The notes: a model not told the origin generated them from the sequence alone. 64,000 bases of DNA from G963556115 sp963677015 (GCA_963677015.1 OY781533.1:1860001-1924000), one strand, 5' to 3'; positions 27,287 through 37,895 are shown, numbered from the stretch's first letter. Numbers and translations are program-made.

Positions 27287-29491
27287 TTAACTATCGATTT
27301 TACTAACAAGTGTTTCCAATGTCTGTGAAGCCTCACTATATTGCTCATCAAACACCTGTTTATCAATCAGGCCTAATTTTGACATTATGAAATCCGGCAG
27401 TTCCATAACCAGCAGAGCATCACTTTTAACCTCATAAGCATGAATATCTTCCGCACATATAGCTGAATTCATTTCATTAAGTGAACTTATGATTTGAATC
27501 TTAAGCTTCTCGCTCAGTGCAGGTATTTCATCTTGTCCTATGAGCGCAAAGCTCTCATCATATATTCTCTCAGCCTCACGAATAGTACTGTCAAACAATG
27601 TATTAATAGCTTCAACGAGCGGCTCAATTCCAGCAAGATTATTATCGCGTGCTGATTCTTCGATCCTCCCCGCAGACTCGGCTAATTTTTGCATAGCAAG
27701 ATTCGCACTTGCACCTTTTATCTTATGTGCGGAAAACTCCAACTCTCTAATTTTTGACTGTAAAAAATGATCCCTGAGTTTACTGATTTCAGGATAAATA
27801 TCAGCTGTATATTTTGAAATCAGCTTAACTACAGCACCCTGCCCCATTGTTGATTCTAAACTTGCAAGCAGAGTACTATCAAAAAAATTCAATTCCACTA
27901 TTTTAGATATCGGTATCTGTTCTTCAAGAGCAGAAACACCTGCGACTCTAGCGATTTCCCGCATCAGAACAGGCGCTTTCACCGGTTTGGTAACAAATCC
28001 ATTCATTCCTGCTTCAAAACATCTTTCGATATCAGACGACATCGCATTCGCCGTAAGCGCTATAATTGGAACCTGTGACCAATCCCCACCTGATTCCCTT
28101 ATTTTTCTGGTACTGGTTATACCATCCATTTCCGGCATCTGCATATCCATCAGGACCACATCAAAATTATTCTTCGCACAAGCCTCAAAAGCTTCCAATC
28201 CATTCTTGACCACACAGACATCATGATTATCAACCTTGAGAAAACCTAGAGCTACCTGCTGATTAACAAGGTTATCCTCAGCTAAAAGGATTTTTAACGG
28301 GGGCAAATGCAATTTTGTCATAGTTGAGACCTCAGCAATATCAAGCGCTGATTTGTCAGAAACAATCATTGGTATTGAAAACCAGAACGTGCTTCCTTTA
28401 TTCAGTTCACTTTCAACCCCAATCTCTCCATTCATCAACTGTATAATTTTACTGCAGATTGATAATCCAAGACCGGTTCCACCGAATTTTCGTGAAATAG
28501 ACGAATCCACCTGTGAGAAATCTTTAAAAAGCCTTTTTTTACCTGCATCGTCAATTCCGATACCAGAATCACTTACACTAAATAATATTCGGCCATTATT
28601 AAGTACTTGAATTTCAAGTTCAACCTTACCAGCACTGGTGAATTTTATTGCATTGCTTATAAAATTCAACAAGACCTGCCGGATTCTGTTCCCATCGCCA
28701 AGCAGTACCTCCGGTATATTCTCTGCTATATTTGTTATCAGGGTTAGACCCTTTTCTTCAGCGCGGTTTAACATTAAGTTTGAAACCGCTTGAATTATCT
28801 TACGCGGATCATATGGTATAGCTTCCAGTGTAAGTTTTCCTGCTTCAAGTTTTGAGAGATCAAGTATGTCATTAATAATTGTTAATAAAGCCTCACCGGA
28901 AGAATATATCGTTTTAGCATATTCCATCTGCTGTGAAGTAAGCTCTGTCTCAAACAAGAGCTGCACCATACCCAGCACACCATTCATCGGTGTGCGTATT
29001 TCATGACTCATTGTCGCCAGAAATTCCGCCTTTGCTCTTGTTGCCTGTTCTGCTTTTTCAGCATTCTCCTGAGCAATTTTTCGCTGTTCTTCAATTTCAC
29101 GCGCCATAAGATATATTGACAGATGCGTTCTTACTCTAGCTTTAACCTCCAACACCTCAAACGGTTTGGTAATGTAGTCAACCGCGCCTTGTTCAAAACC
29201 TTTGGTTTTATCCTTTATATCAGTCAATGCGGTCAAAAAGATAATTGGGATATTCGCTGTTTCCGTGTGTGATTTCAACCTTGAACAAACCTCATAACCA
29301 TCAATATCCGGCATCATAACGTCAAGCAGAATAAGATCAGGGATTTCCACCGCAACCGACTCCAATGCTAATTCGCCATTAATAGCAACACTAACATCGT
29401 AATCCTCTCCCAACGCTTCGAGCAGGATATCAACATTTGCCTCGGTATCATCAACAACAAGAATTGTTGCGTCATTTATTGATTTCATCAC
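27287..29491 (-). CDS. cytoplasmic hybrid histidine kinase REC-HK-REC-HPt
   Basis: The protein has 734 residues. It starts with a receiver (D57 in LLDVMMPDIDG), then a coiled linker, HisKA with H163 (FLATMSHEIRTPMN), and HATPase_c (N-box LLNFISNAIKF, G1 SDSGIGI, G2 FGGTGLGLSI). A second receiver follows (D449 in VLMDMQMPEMDG), then an HPt domain with H589 (FSAHKIKGASANL) and an uncharacterised tail of about 90 residues. There is no membrane segment, so its input comes through the N-terminal receiver. It begins three bases after the stop of the giant kinase gene. A response from the giant kinase could therefore be relayed to this protein's first receiver. GTG (29491) and ATG (29488) are alternative starts. 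Confidence 0.93.
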   Translation of the reverse strand: MMKSINDATILVVDDTEANVDILLEALGEDYDVSVAINGELALESVAVEIPDLILLDVMMPDIDGYEVCSRLKSHTETANIPIIFLTALTDIKDKTKGFEQGAVDYITKPFEVLEVKARVRTHLSIYLMAREIEEQRKIAQENAEKAEQATRAKAEFLATMSHEIRTPMNGVLGMVQLLFETELTSQQMEYAKTIYSSGEALLTIINDILDLSKLEAGKLTLEAIPYDPRKIIQAVSNLMLNRAEEKGLTLITNIAENIPEVLLGDGNRIRQVLLNFISNAIKFTSAGKVELEIQVLNNGRILFSVSDSGIGIDDAGKKRLFKDFSQVDSSISRKFGGTGLGLSICSKIIQLMNGEIGVESELNKGSTFWFSIPMIVSDKSALDIAEVSTMTKLHLPPLKILLAEDNLVNQQVALGFLKVDNHDVCVVKNGLEAFEACAKNNFDVVLMDMQMPEMDGITSTRKIRESGGDWSQVPIIALTANAMSSDIERCFEAGMNGFVTKPVKAPVLMREIARVAGVSALEEQIPISKIVELNFFDSTLLASLESTMGQGAVVKLISKYTADIYPEISKLRDHFLQSKIRELEFSAHKIKGASANLAMQKLAESAGRIEESARDNNLAGIEPLVEAINTLFDSTIREAERIYDESFALIGQDEIPALSEKLKIQIISSLNEMNSAICAEDIHAYEVKSDALLVMELPDFIMSKLGLIDKQVFDEQYSEASQTLETLVSKIDS

Positions 29492-29494
29492 CTA

Positions 29495-32400
29495 TCATCT
29501 TTCTTGATTATCACAGATACTCTGAATAATAACCTGAGCCTCTTTGAAGCGATATTTATTGATCAGAGTTATTATTTCAGTTATTTGTGACGATACAGCC
29601 ACCGGCCATGTTTTGATATTAAGTTTGGCTGAGATCTCCTTACAGTATCGAGCTTTTTTGGTTTCGATATATGGCAGCAACTCCGTGAAAATTTCCAAAA
29701 GCTCTTTATAATCGCCATCAGATTTATTCGACACATCAGCTTGTTCATACTCAACATTTTCCCTGATTCCATCGGTTACTATACCAAGCTTCTGCTGCAA
29801 AATATCTAATAACCCGGAGACTTCATCAAGTCTATCCTCCTTGAAAGCAAGTTCTACCGATGCTGAAGCTGCCTGCAATGATTCAGCGCCCAAGTTTCCA
29901 GCAACCCCCTTAAGGCTATGAGAAAAACGTTGCGCTTCTTCCAGCCGGTTTTCAATAAGCATTTTAGAAATCTCCGTTGTCGCATTTTCATATTGCTCAA
30001 TAAGCTTAAACAACAACTTTTTAAAGAGCTGTTTATTGCCTGCTACACGCAAAAGTCCATCCTCAATATCAATGCCCGGCAGACGTTGCGGTAAAACAGA
30101 ATCCAACTTCTCTTGTTTTCTCACCTCATTACTATTCTTCTCTTGGACATCAGCTGACGAAATATGCACAAACTTCTTGAGCGTTTCAAATAAGTGTTCC
30201 GGATTAATTGGCTTGGCAACATGATCATTCATTCCAGCAGCAAGGGCTTTCTCTTTGTCACCTGACATCGCATTGGCCGTCATTGCCAGTATAGGTAATC
30301 TTTTTGCATAGAAGTCATCTTTATACGCTCTAATTTCTCGTGTAGCGGTATATCCATCCATCAATGGCATCTGTATATCCATGAGAACGGCGTCATACTT
30401 CTTTTCTTTTACCTTAACCGTTGCTTCTTTACCATTATTAGCGATATCAACATTGATTCCGGCAGCAGCAAGTAATTCAGTTGCGACCTCCTGATTTAAC
30501 TCATTATCCTCAACCAGCAATATCTGAGCCCCGCGTAAAGAACTCAAATCATCATTACCTGCACTTTGTTTATTGTCAGATAATCGTGCAGCACTATCAT
30601 CTTTATTGAATATTGACATTATATTATCAAGAATTACCGATTGCGTAGTAGGTTTTACCAGAAAGCCGTCAAGACCTGATTTTTCCGCATTCATCATAAT
30701 CTCTTCGCGTCCATATGCTGTCAGCATTATCATCTTCGGTTTAATTTTTATCTCTGGATTATTCAAAATAGATTTTGCAGTTTCAATCCCGTTCATTCCA
30801 GGCATTTTCCAATCTATGAATAACAGTCTGTATGGATCCGCTTCAGAATTACGTAACAACTCAGCAATAGCATCTTCACCGGAAGCAGCAAGAGCGACCC
30901 TAAAGCTCATTGCAATAAGCATCGACTCCAGAATTTCCTGTGCAGTCAAATTATCATCAACTACCAGAATTTTCATATTTCTTAAATCCGGATTGGGAGT
31001 GATTGGTTTTCTAACGGCATTTTTACTCTTTTTAAGTTTGACCGTAAACTGAAAATTACTTCCAGCCCCCTCTTCACTTTCGACCCAGATTTTTCCATGC
31101 ATCATTTCGCATAAATGTTTGCAGATTGATAAGCCTAATCCGGTGCCGCCATACTTACGGGTTGTTGAGACATCAGCCTGTGAAAATGCCTGAAACAATT
31201 TATCCTGTTGCTCAGCATTCATACCAATACCGGTATCCTTAACTGAAAACTTCAAAGTGACATCTTGATTTAACGTTTCAATTAATTCTACCGCAATAAC
31301 AATCTCACCTTCCTGCGTAAATTTTGTGGCGTTATTCGCAAGATTAATCAAAATCTGACCCAAGCGCAGTGGATCACCAAATAAAGCCTTCGGAACATCC
31401 GCAGCAAACCTTACTAAAAGCTCAATACCTTTACTCTCGATTTTGATTCCAACCATTGTTGTTACATCATTTATGACCTGATCTAAATCAAAATCAATTT
31501 CTTCAATAGTCATTTTCCCGGCTTCAATTTTCGAAAAATCCAGAATATCGTTTATAATGCCTAATAATGAACGTGCCGAAGAATCGATTTTCTGAATATA
31601 ATTCCTTTGTTTGGAGTTCAATTCTGTGCCTAGAGCCAAATGAGCCATTCCCATAATAGCATTCATAGGTGTTCTGATCTCATGACTCATATTAGCCAGA
31701 AAATCACTCTTTGCTTTTGTCGCATCTTCCGCTTTTTCTTTTGCAACAACTAGATCCTGCTCCATATTCTTACGGTCAGTAATATCAAATGAATATTCAA
31801 TCATCTGTACAACATTACCAGTATCATCTAAAATCGGATATCCATGAATTTCGTAAAATTTCTTTCCGGACTTTATATCTGAATAGCAATGCTCAATAAC
31901 TACCGGCTGTTTAGTACTCATCACTAAATCAACCGGACAGGTGTTACCTGCATCATCTAGACATGGCTGGCTTTGATTGCGAATTAACTCATAACAGGTT
32001 TCAGATTCCTGTATTCCTAGCTGTCGCGCAGTCTCATTCATCATCATAATTGAACGGTCTACAGTATTAATAACAAAGAACGGGTGTGTTAACGAATTTA
32101 AAGTGCTTTCCAGGAAGTCTTTCTGATGCTGAATTTCCTTTTGCTTTTCCATCATCTCCGCATCAAGAAGACATCTCAGCCAGACATGGCCAATTTGCTG
32201 GACAAGTGTTTCAATAAGTGGAGCCAACTGTACAACAATAGAGTCCTTTCCAGAATCAGGAGAACATATTACAAAAATTGCTTTACATTCATTCCCGACT
32301 TTTATTGGAAATATGGCACAACTCCTGAAACCGGATTTTTCTGCAAACGCTCTACACTCCAGATCATGTCCGTCACTAAACACGTCATCAATTATTATTA

Positions 32401-35400
32401 TACGCTCTTTATTAAAAGCATCCTGAAGATAAACTATTTCGCTTTGCTCTGTCAGCATCTCAATATCACCGGCGGCAGCAATAGGATATATTTTCCCATT
32501 TTCCTCATCAGGAGCACCAATCCAGACGTTATGTAACCACAGGCTGTCAACTGTTATGCAGCATGCCGTCTGTGTCAGATCCTCAACAGACGTACACCGG
32601 GATATACGCTGCCCGGCTTTTTGCAGACCCTGAGCCCAGTCTGCTCTCATCGCCAAATTGTCTTCCATCTCCCTGCGCTCTGTAATATTATGCCCCAGAG
32701 CAATAATGAATGAGATATTATTATCTTTATCCCTTACCGGCATAAAAGATACATCCAGATACATTAAATTACCATCACGAGTTGGTAATGCCATATCCAA
32801 CTTGGAGTTTTCTCCATTTATTGCGGAACGGACGGCTGCAGCCACCTGAGATTTTATTTCAACAGATCCGCCCCATTCAAGCTCATCGACAAGTTTTTTA
32901 CCTATAAGATCTTGCTCGCTTCGCTCAACCATTTTTATCCCGGCATTATTTACTTCAAGAATTGTTCCTTCGGTGTCCATTATTGCCATAAGCTGAATTG
33001 TCTGTACAAACATCGCCCGAAACTTCTCTTCTCTCTTACGTAATTCAGCAGTACTTACAGCAGCTAATTTTTCCCAATCATCCCGCGCTTTCCTTAACTT
33101 GGCTTTTGAACGCTCATTACTCCATATGGCAGCAGCAATAAGAAGTAACGAAATGACTACGGTAATTCCGACAACAGATATTATTATTTTTCTATCATAA
33201 TAATAATCACTAATACCTTCTTTTTCATCAATCTCAGTAACAAGGCCAATATTATATTCCTTACTCCAAACCCAGGCTCCAAGAACATCTCTTCCGCAAA
33301 AGTCAGAATAACTGCTTATACTGCTGCCGCTCCCGCGCTTTATTGCACTATCAACGGCTTTAGTGAATTCAAGCTCACGCCCCTTCCGCTGGTATTTTGT
33401 TTTACTATGCATAGCTTTTGGAACAACAGCCTTGATATTCATGATAATCTGTTCATGAACGTCTATTACTCCACATTCAATCAAACGCTCCCTATTGCTT
33501 ACTTTACTAAGAATAATTCCCTGATCATTAATGGCATAAATTTCACTTCCTGATAAAATACGGGCACTCTGAAATATCTTTGAAAAGCTCTTTGCTGCAT
33601 CATAATACAGCGCCAATACAGCAATAATGCCACCTTCACTATTATATAATGGGGTAGCAACCGCCATAACCGCTGTCTTACGCGCATTATCATTTGAGTT
33701 TGAGCTCAAATTAGGGAACAGTGTCGGTGGTAGCCAAATAGTCTCACCATATAGAGAACGCTTAAGCAGTTCAGGGTAGGCAATGGCGAATAAATTTTTA
33801 TTATTTGAATTTTTCCCGGAGGAACTGGCAATAGTCCGGAAATTCCTTGAGATAACACAAAATCCCAAATCATCCGAACGCCTACTTCTTGACTTTATTA
33901 TACTGCGAATTCTATCCGTTTCCTTATTACCACCCGTATTAGCACCATTTGAAGATTCAGTGACAAGCTTTTGAACCATTTGTTGTAATTCAGATTCAGC
34001 TGCAAGGCTTTGAACATAATCACACTCAAAGTCAACCCAGTCACGAAAAGAGTCATATGCTGTATCAGTGACAATTCTCAACAGATTTACCGCAGTTTTA
34101 CGGCATTGCTTCTCAATATCATTAAGTCCTATCACTGCCCCGATAATTATAGCTGTTAGAAAACCACCCAGTACAATCATACTTAACAACATCATATTAA
34201 TTCGGTTTGATAGCGCCGGCAGAAATTTTTTCATAAGTAATGAAATAATATACAGAATAAAAATCAATAACGCCATTACCCCAATTATCATAGGTATATT
34301 ACGCCAGAAATGGCTGCCTTCCATCTCCATCTGCTCATTTTCTGAATACTCTCTTTCAAACGAGCTGCGCAACCTCCATTTATACAAGAGTGAATCAAAT
34401 TCACTCTTGGTTATTGAGGCCATTGATTTTTTTATCAAAGCCATAAGTTTGGGATTATCTGCTCTTACCCCAATTCGTAAATTATTATGCTCTGAATCAT
34501 CAAACTCAAACTCACCGCTTGTAACAAGATTTGATATCATATTATCACGAATTACATAGTTTATTACTGATTCCTTCTCCAATGTTGCATCAGCACTCCC
34601 CAGTGAAACAGCTTTCAAAGACTCTGCAACATCCTTTACTATCAACAATCTGACACGTGGAAATTTATCTCTAAGTATTTCCTGATAATAGAACCCTTCA
34701 GGAATTGCAACTACTTTGCCATTCAGTTCATTAATACTCTTATATGCTTTTCCTCTTCTGCTTACAATTACACTACGACTTGAAAAATAGGTATCACTAA
34801 AACGAAGATACTCTTCTCTGGAAGCAGTCTTTACAATATTAAGAACAACATCCAAATCTTTGTCTTTAACCATCTCCAGAAATTCATCCCAACTCGGACC
34901 TGTGACATATTTAATTTCCAGCCCCAAGCGTGAAGCGATCAAGTTTATGTAATCAACAGAAAATCCTGCAGGGAGTCCATCACTCACAAAATTAAACGGA
35001 GCAAAAGATTTTTCATTATCAACAGTAATAACAGGATGCGCGCCAATCCAGCTTTTCTCTTCATCGGTAAGTTCAATTATTGATGCGCGCTCAAGGTCAA
35101 AGCTCAACCACTTTTCCTTTAGTTCCGCCATTTCATCAAAACGGATACTTTTAATAGCTTTATTTAGAATATTTCTAAGCACTGGCCAGTCATCACGTAC
35201 TGCTAACCGTAAATTCTGTAGATCAGGACTTCCCAACACTGCCTCACCACTGACAGTTAAAGAAATCAAATTATTATCATCAATAAGATGTCGTGAGACC
35301 GCTTCAACAGCAAGTGTTGCATCTGTCCTCCCTGCAGCTACTGATTTTAAAGCTTCAAGTGTATTTTCAACCGGAAATAAATTTATATCAGGGTAATCAT

Positions 35401-35911
35401 TACGCAATATTTCCTCATATAAAAAATTTCGCGGTATTGCGACGGTTTTACCCACAAGCTGGCTTAATGAACTTATTGGCGAACTTTTAGGACTTATTAT
35501 TACCTTGGGATTCTTAAGATATGAATTTGTAAACAGCAGAAATTTTTCACGCTCGGGAGTCTTTGCAATATTCAGCATGATATCAAGCTTCTTATTCTTG
35601 ATCATACTGATAAAATCGCTCCAGCTGTGTCCTGAAATATACTGAACTTCAACCCCAAGTTTTTTTGCAAGTAAATCCATGTAGCTTATAGAATAGCCCT
35701 GAGGTTTACCATTTTTATTGAAATTAAAGGGAATCCAGTCTGTTTCATTATGTACTCGCCAAACCGGATGTTCTTGCAACCACATCGATTCTTCACGAGT
35801 TAAATTTACTCTACTTGAATTATAATCTTGTGATTCATCGGCAAACCCGCAGGGACATAAAACTAAACAGCAAAATATAATAATGATTTTTACACTTCTG
35901 TGAATAATCAT
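29495..35911 (-). CDS. giant hybrid sensor kinase with two binding-protein domains
   Basis: The 2138-residue protein has a signal peptide (1-25) and two tandem SBP_bac_3 domains (about 38-275 and 283-525; shared PFNF, GYS, D-LNI-KT motifs). TM helices lie at about 538-560 and 570-597. A Cache-like extracytoplasmic domain (about 600-905) and a TM at 907-930 come next, then PAS (about 955-1080), GAF (1090-1250) and a cysteine-rich PAS (1260-1385). HisKA follows with H1410 (MSHEIRTPMN), then HATPase_c (FGGTGLGLSI), two receivers (D1700 in FIDWKMPGMNG, D1845 in LMDIQMPLMDG) and HPt H1998 (FSHSLKGVAGN). It can sense periplasmic amino-acid-like or polyamine-like ligands plus a second ligand, and passes phosphate through its own relay. 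It overlaps the dual-receiver gene by four bases. No output domain is in the operon. Confidence 0.93.
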   Translation of the reverse strand: MIIHRSVKIIIIFCCLVLCPCGFADESQDYNSSRVNLTREESMWLQEHPVWRVHNETDWIPFNFNKNGKPQGYSISYMDLLAKKLGVEVQYISGHSWSDFISMIKNKKLDIMLNIAKTPEREKFLLFTNSYLKNPKVIISPKSSPISSLSQLVGKTVAIPRNFLYEEILRNDYPDINLFPVENTLEALKSVAAGRTDATLAVEAVSRHLIDDNNLISLTVSGEAVLGSPDLQNLRLAVRDDWPVLRNILNKAIKSIRFDEMAELKEKWLSFDLERASIIELTDEEKSWIGAHPVITVDNEKSFAPFNFVSDGLPAGFSVDYINLIASRLGLEIKYVTGPSWDEFLEMVKDKDLDVVLNIVKTASREEYLRFSDTYFSSRSVIVSRRGKAYKSINELNGKVVAIPEGFYYQEILRDKFPRVRLLIVKDVAESLKAVSLGSADATLEKESVINYVIRDNMISNLVTSGEFEFDDSEHNNLRIGVRADNPKLMALIKKSMASITKSEFDSLLYKWRLRSSFEREYSENEQMEMEGSHFWRNIPMIIGVMALLIFILYIISLLMKKFLPALSNRINMMLLSMIVLGGFLTAIIIGAVIGLNDIEKQCRKTAVNLLRIVTDTAYDSFRDWVDFECDYVQSLAAESELQQMVQKLVTESSNGANTGGNKETDRIRSIIKSRSRRSDDLGFCVISRNFRTIASSSGKNSNNKNLFAIAYPELLKRSLYGETIWLPPTLFPNLSSNSNDNARKTAVMAVATPLYNSEGGIIAVLALYYDAAKSFSKIFQSARILSGSEIYAINDQGIILSKVSNRERLIECGVIDVHEQIIMNIKAVVPKAMHSKTKYQRKGRELEFTKAVDSAIKRGSGSSISSYSDFCGRDVLGAWVWSKEYNIGLVTEIDEKEGISDYYYDRKIIISVVGITVVISLLLIAAAIWSNERSKAKLRKARDDWEKLAAVSTAELRKREEKFRAMFVQTIQLMAIMDTEGTILEVNNAGIKMVERSEQDLIGKKLVDELEWGGSVEIKSQVAAAVRSAINGENSKLDMALPTRDGNLMYLDVSFMPVRDKDNNISFIIALGHNITERREMEDNLAMRADWAQGLQKAGQRISRCTSVEDLTQTACCITVDSLWLHNVWIGAPDEENGKIYPIAAAGDIEMLTEQSEIVYLQDAFNKERIIIIDDVFSDGHDLECRAFAEKSGFRSCAIFPIKVGNECKAIFVICSPDSGKDSIVVQLAPLIETLVQQIGHVWLRCLLDAEMMEKQKEIQHQKDFLESTLNSLTHPFFVINTVDRSIMMMNETARQLGIQESETCYELIRNQSQPCLDDAGNTCPVDLVMSTKQPVVIEHCYSDIKSGKKFYEIHGYPILDDTGNVVQMIEYSFDITDRKNMEQDLVVAKEKAEDATKAKSDFLANMSHEIRTPMNAIMGMAHLALGTELNSKQRNYIQKIDSSARSLLGIINDILDFSKIEAGKMTIEEIDFDLDQVINDVTTMVGIKIESKGIELLVRFAADVPKALFGDPLRLGQILINLANNATKFTQEGEIVIAVELIETLNQDVTLKFSVKDTGIGMNAEQQDKLFQAFSQADVSTTRKYGGTGLGLSICKHLCEMMHGKIWVESEEGAGSNFQFTVKLKKSKNAVRKPITPNPDLRNMKILVVDDNLTAQEILESMLIAMSFRVALAASGEDAIAELLRNSEADPYRLLFIDWKMPGMNGIETAKSILNNPEIKIKPKMIMLTAYGREEIMMNAEKSGLDGFLVKPTTQSVILDNIMSIFNKDDSAARLSDNKQSAGNDDLSSLRGAQILLVEDNELNQEVATELLAAAGINVDIANNGKEATVKVKEKKYDAVLMDIQMPLMDGYTATREIRAYKDDFYAKRLPILAMTANAMSGDKEKALAAGMNDHVAKPINPEHLFETLKKFVHISSADVQEKNSNEVRKQEKLDSVLPQRLPGIDIEDGLLRVAGNKQLFKKLLFKLIEQYENATTEISKMLIENRLEEAQRFSHSLKGVAGNLGAESLQAASASVELAFKEDRLDEVSGLLDILQQKLGIVTDGIRENVEYEQADVSNKSDGDYKELLEIFTELLPYIETKKARYCKEISAKLNIKTWPVAVSSQITEIITLINKYRFKEAQVIIQSICDNQER

Positions 35912-36738
35912 ATATTATCCTTATAAGAATTGCTTTCCCGCAAAGCTTCGGTGACTTTTTCCAACAGATTTTCACGTGTTACAGGCTTCAGCAGATAGCC
36001 TTTTATATTATTATATTTCACTTTGATGATAGCTTCTGGATCTTTTCTGGAACTTGATACCAGCAAAGGGATTGATTTTCCCCAACTTCGTTTTCTCAAG
36101 GTAGATAAAAATTCAAATCCATCCATATTAGGCATCATCAAATCAACAATAACAAGATGAAACGGTGTTTGTTGAATTGCATGTTTGCGTAGAATCGCCA
36201 AAGCCATAAAACCATCTTCAGCCTCTTCGATAACACAACCGATCTCTTTAAGATAATTTATTAAAACAAACCGAGATGTGACATCATCATCAACAATCAA
36301 AATCTTTTTATCTACATACCCGCTTGCGTCATCAGGCTTATCAGATTCGATAATATATTTAAGGCTTGCTACAAAAAAATTCAGTGACACTTTACTTTTT
36401 AGACAATAGCGTTCATTCCTGACATCGTTGGTTTTGCCAAAGACATCTTTTTCCGGTATATCAGTAAGAATCACAAGTGGAATACCCTTGGCAAATTTGC
36501 CATATGAATCAAAAGTTAATTTTCCTTTACTATCAGGAAGATCAATTTCAGAAACAATAATATTTGGAGGAATCTTTTTTATTATTACCTGTGCTTCAGC
36601 TAGTGATTCAGCCCACAGAACCTGAAAAGGTGTTTCTGTGAATTCTTCAAGTGATTTTCCTAACTTATCCCTGTATGCCTTATCAGGATCAACGACAAGA
36701 ACAATATTTGGACAATATTCTGCCACTTCAAACTCCAT
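35908..36738 (-). CDS. dual-receiver protein with a phosphomimetic first receiver
   Basis: The 276-residue protein is two CheY-like domains in tandem with no output domain. The first (about 10-130) keeps the acidic pocket (VVDPDK), but the phosphate-accepting position is Glu (E64 in IVSEIDLPD), which may lock it in an active-like state. The second (about 144-270) is canonical, with acidic IVDDD, acceptor D199 (VIVDLMMPNMDG) and Lys in LLKPV. It is the first gene of a leftward three-gene operon. Its stop overlaps the start of the giant kinase by four bases (ATGA). It probably acts as a phosphate sink, or as a connector between the two hybrid kinases. Confidence 0.9.
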   Translation of the reverse strand: MEFEVAEYCPNIVLVVDPDKAYRDKLGKSLEEFTETPFQVLWAESLAEAQVIIKKIPPNIIVSEIDLPDSKGKLTFDSYGKFAKGIPLVILTDIPEKDVFGKTNDVRNERYCLKSKVSLNFFVASLKYIIESDKPDDASGYVDKKILIVDDDVTSRFVLINYLKEIGCVIEEAEDGFMALAILRKHAIQQTPFHLVIVDLMMPNMDGFEFLSTLRKRSWGKSIPLLVSSSRKDPEAIIKVKYNNIKGYLLKPVTRENLLEKVTEALRESNSYKDNI

Positions 36739-37005
36739 AACGGTTACTGAGTCATATTTAAATAAATTAGTGTTTTATGATAAGATGTATTATTATTATA
36801 TTACTTTTAATAATTTTTTTTTGCAAGCGACATATGCTAAAATCAAATTTATTTTATTAAACATTACATATTTGTTACAAAATATTTATTATAATAACCG
36901 TGAATTTATACTTATAAAAGATTATTAAAGCCATCAGATTACTAAAAAATATTAATAGCTTTTATTGTTATAACCATGCTGCAACTCTAGAAATGCTTAT
37001 AAAAA
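36739..37005. other. gene-free stretch between sensor operon and YczE unit
   Basis: No gene was found. The sequence is strongly A+T-rich. The left end must carry the promoter of the leftward sensor operon; the right end runs into a minus-strand terminator. Confidence 0.45.
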
Positions 37006-37033
37006 ATACGTAAGCTGTGAATTGCTTACGTAT
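37006..37033 (-). terminator. terminator of the MarR/YczE unit
   Basis: A perfect 10-base stem (ATACGTAAGC / GCTTACGTAT) with an 8-base loop is followed on the minus strand by a T-run. It touches the stop codon of the small membrane protein frame, which suggests the message extends through that frame. Confidence 0.82.
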
Positions 37034-37230
37034 TAATACAAATTCAGGGTATTCTTAATGTGAAAACGGTTGTTACATATTAATAAAAACATAATCTGAG
37101 TGAGGCAAATGCTGACAATCAATTCAACAGCAATATACCTGTAATCAAAGTAAAACAATAAACGAGATAACATTGCTGTTACAGCACAGCATAGTCCAAA
37201 ATTATAATATCCAAAAACAAAAACAACCAC
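37033..37230 (-). CDS. possible small membrane protein
   Basis: The 65-residue frame starts with GTG eight bases after the YczE-like gene. It has two hydrophobic segments (VVFVFGYYNFGLCCAV and YIAVELIVSICLTQIMFLLI) separated by a basic turn. No ribosome site is visible. In favour of it being real, the operon terminator begins exactly at its stop codon. Against it, its codons are A+T-driven and no family is recognised. Coupling to the upstream gene would be needed for translation. Confidence 0.35.
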   Translation of the reverse strand: MVVFVFGYYNFGLCCAVTAMLSRLLFYFDYRYIAVELIVSICLTQIMFLLICNNRFHIKNTLNLY

Positions 37231-37238
37231 TGAATTTA

Positions 37239-37895
37239 TTACTTTACCGTTTTTATCAGGCTTCTTTTTACGACTCGAAATGGCTTTTGCCAGAGCCGGA
37301 CCAAATACCCGACAGACAAAGCGGCAATTACTGTTCCCTCACGTATGCCGTAAACCTTTCCACTACCATATAGCGAAATACAAAAAGCAATCAAGACTAA
37401 TAATACATCAAAAAAGACCTTCACTTTACCAAAGTTCAACCGCCAGTGTGCAGCTATTGCTTTGACCAGTCCCTCTCCGGGAATATAAGTTATATCCGCC
37501 GCCAATTCACAGGAAATACCCGCAGCCATGATTATACATCCGATAAAGATTTCAACTAGCCGCATAAAATAAGTGTGTGGAATACAAAACTGTGACAGCC
37601 ACATTCCAAAATCAATAAAAAATCCTAACACACATACCGCCCCGAGTTGTGATAATTGTAACCACCTAAAATTACCCCGTAAAATAATAATTTGACCTAG
37701 CAAAAATAGTATATTTACAATTACCGTCCACACCCCAAAACTTAACGGCGCAAAAAGAGTCAAGACATACGGCAAACTTGAAATTGGACTTGTTCCTATT
37801 GCAGGCCTAGTACTAAATGCCACGCCCAGACCACACATAGACAATCCAAAGAACAGACAAAAAAGCCGCCGGCGCTTACTATATTTATATTTCAT
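37239..37895 (-). CDS. YczE/YitT-like membrane protein
   Basis: This 218-residue integral membrane protein has about five or six helices and the family landmarks GLGVAFSTRPAIGTSPISSLPY and ITYIPGEGLVKAIA. It belongs to the YczE/YitT group, whose biochemical role is not established. The ATG at 37895 follows TTGGAG by seven bases. An upstream in-frame start would lie inside the MarR gene. It overlaps the MarR gene by 11 bases, so the regulator and membrane protein are translationally coupled and probably auto-controlled together. Confidence 0.82.
   Translation of the reverse strand: MKYKYSKRRRLFCLFFGLSMCGLGVAFSTRPAIGTSPISSLPYVLTLFAPLSFGVWTVIVNILFLLGQIIILRGNFRWLQLSQLGAVCVLGFFIDFGMWLSQFCIPHTYFMRLVEIFIGCIIMAAGISCELAADITYIPGEGLVKAIAAHWRLNFGKVKVFFDVLLVLIAFCISLYGSGKVYGIREGTVIAALSVGYLVRLWQKPFRVVKRSLIKTVK

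Noticed and set aside
34068..34559. 163-codon frame antisense to the giant kinase
   Set aside because: It mirrors the membrane-domain codons of the opposite strand and has no start signal.
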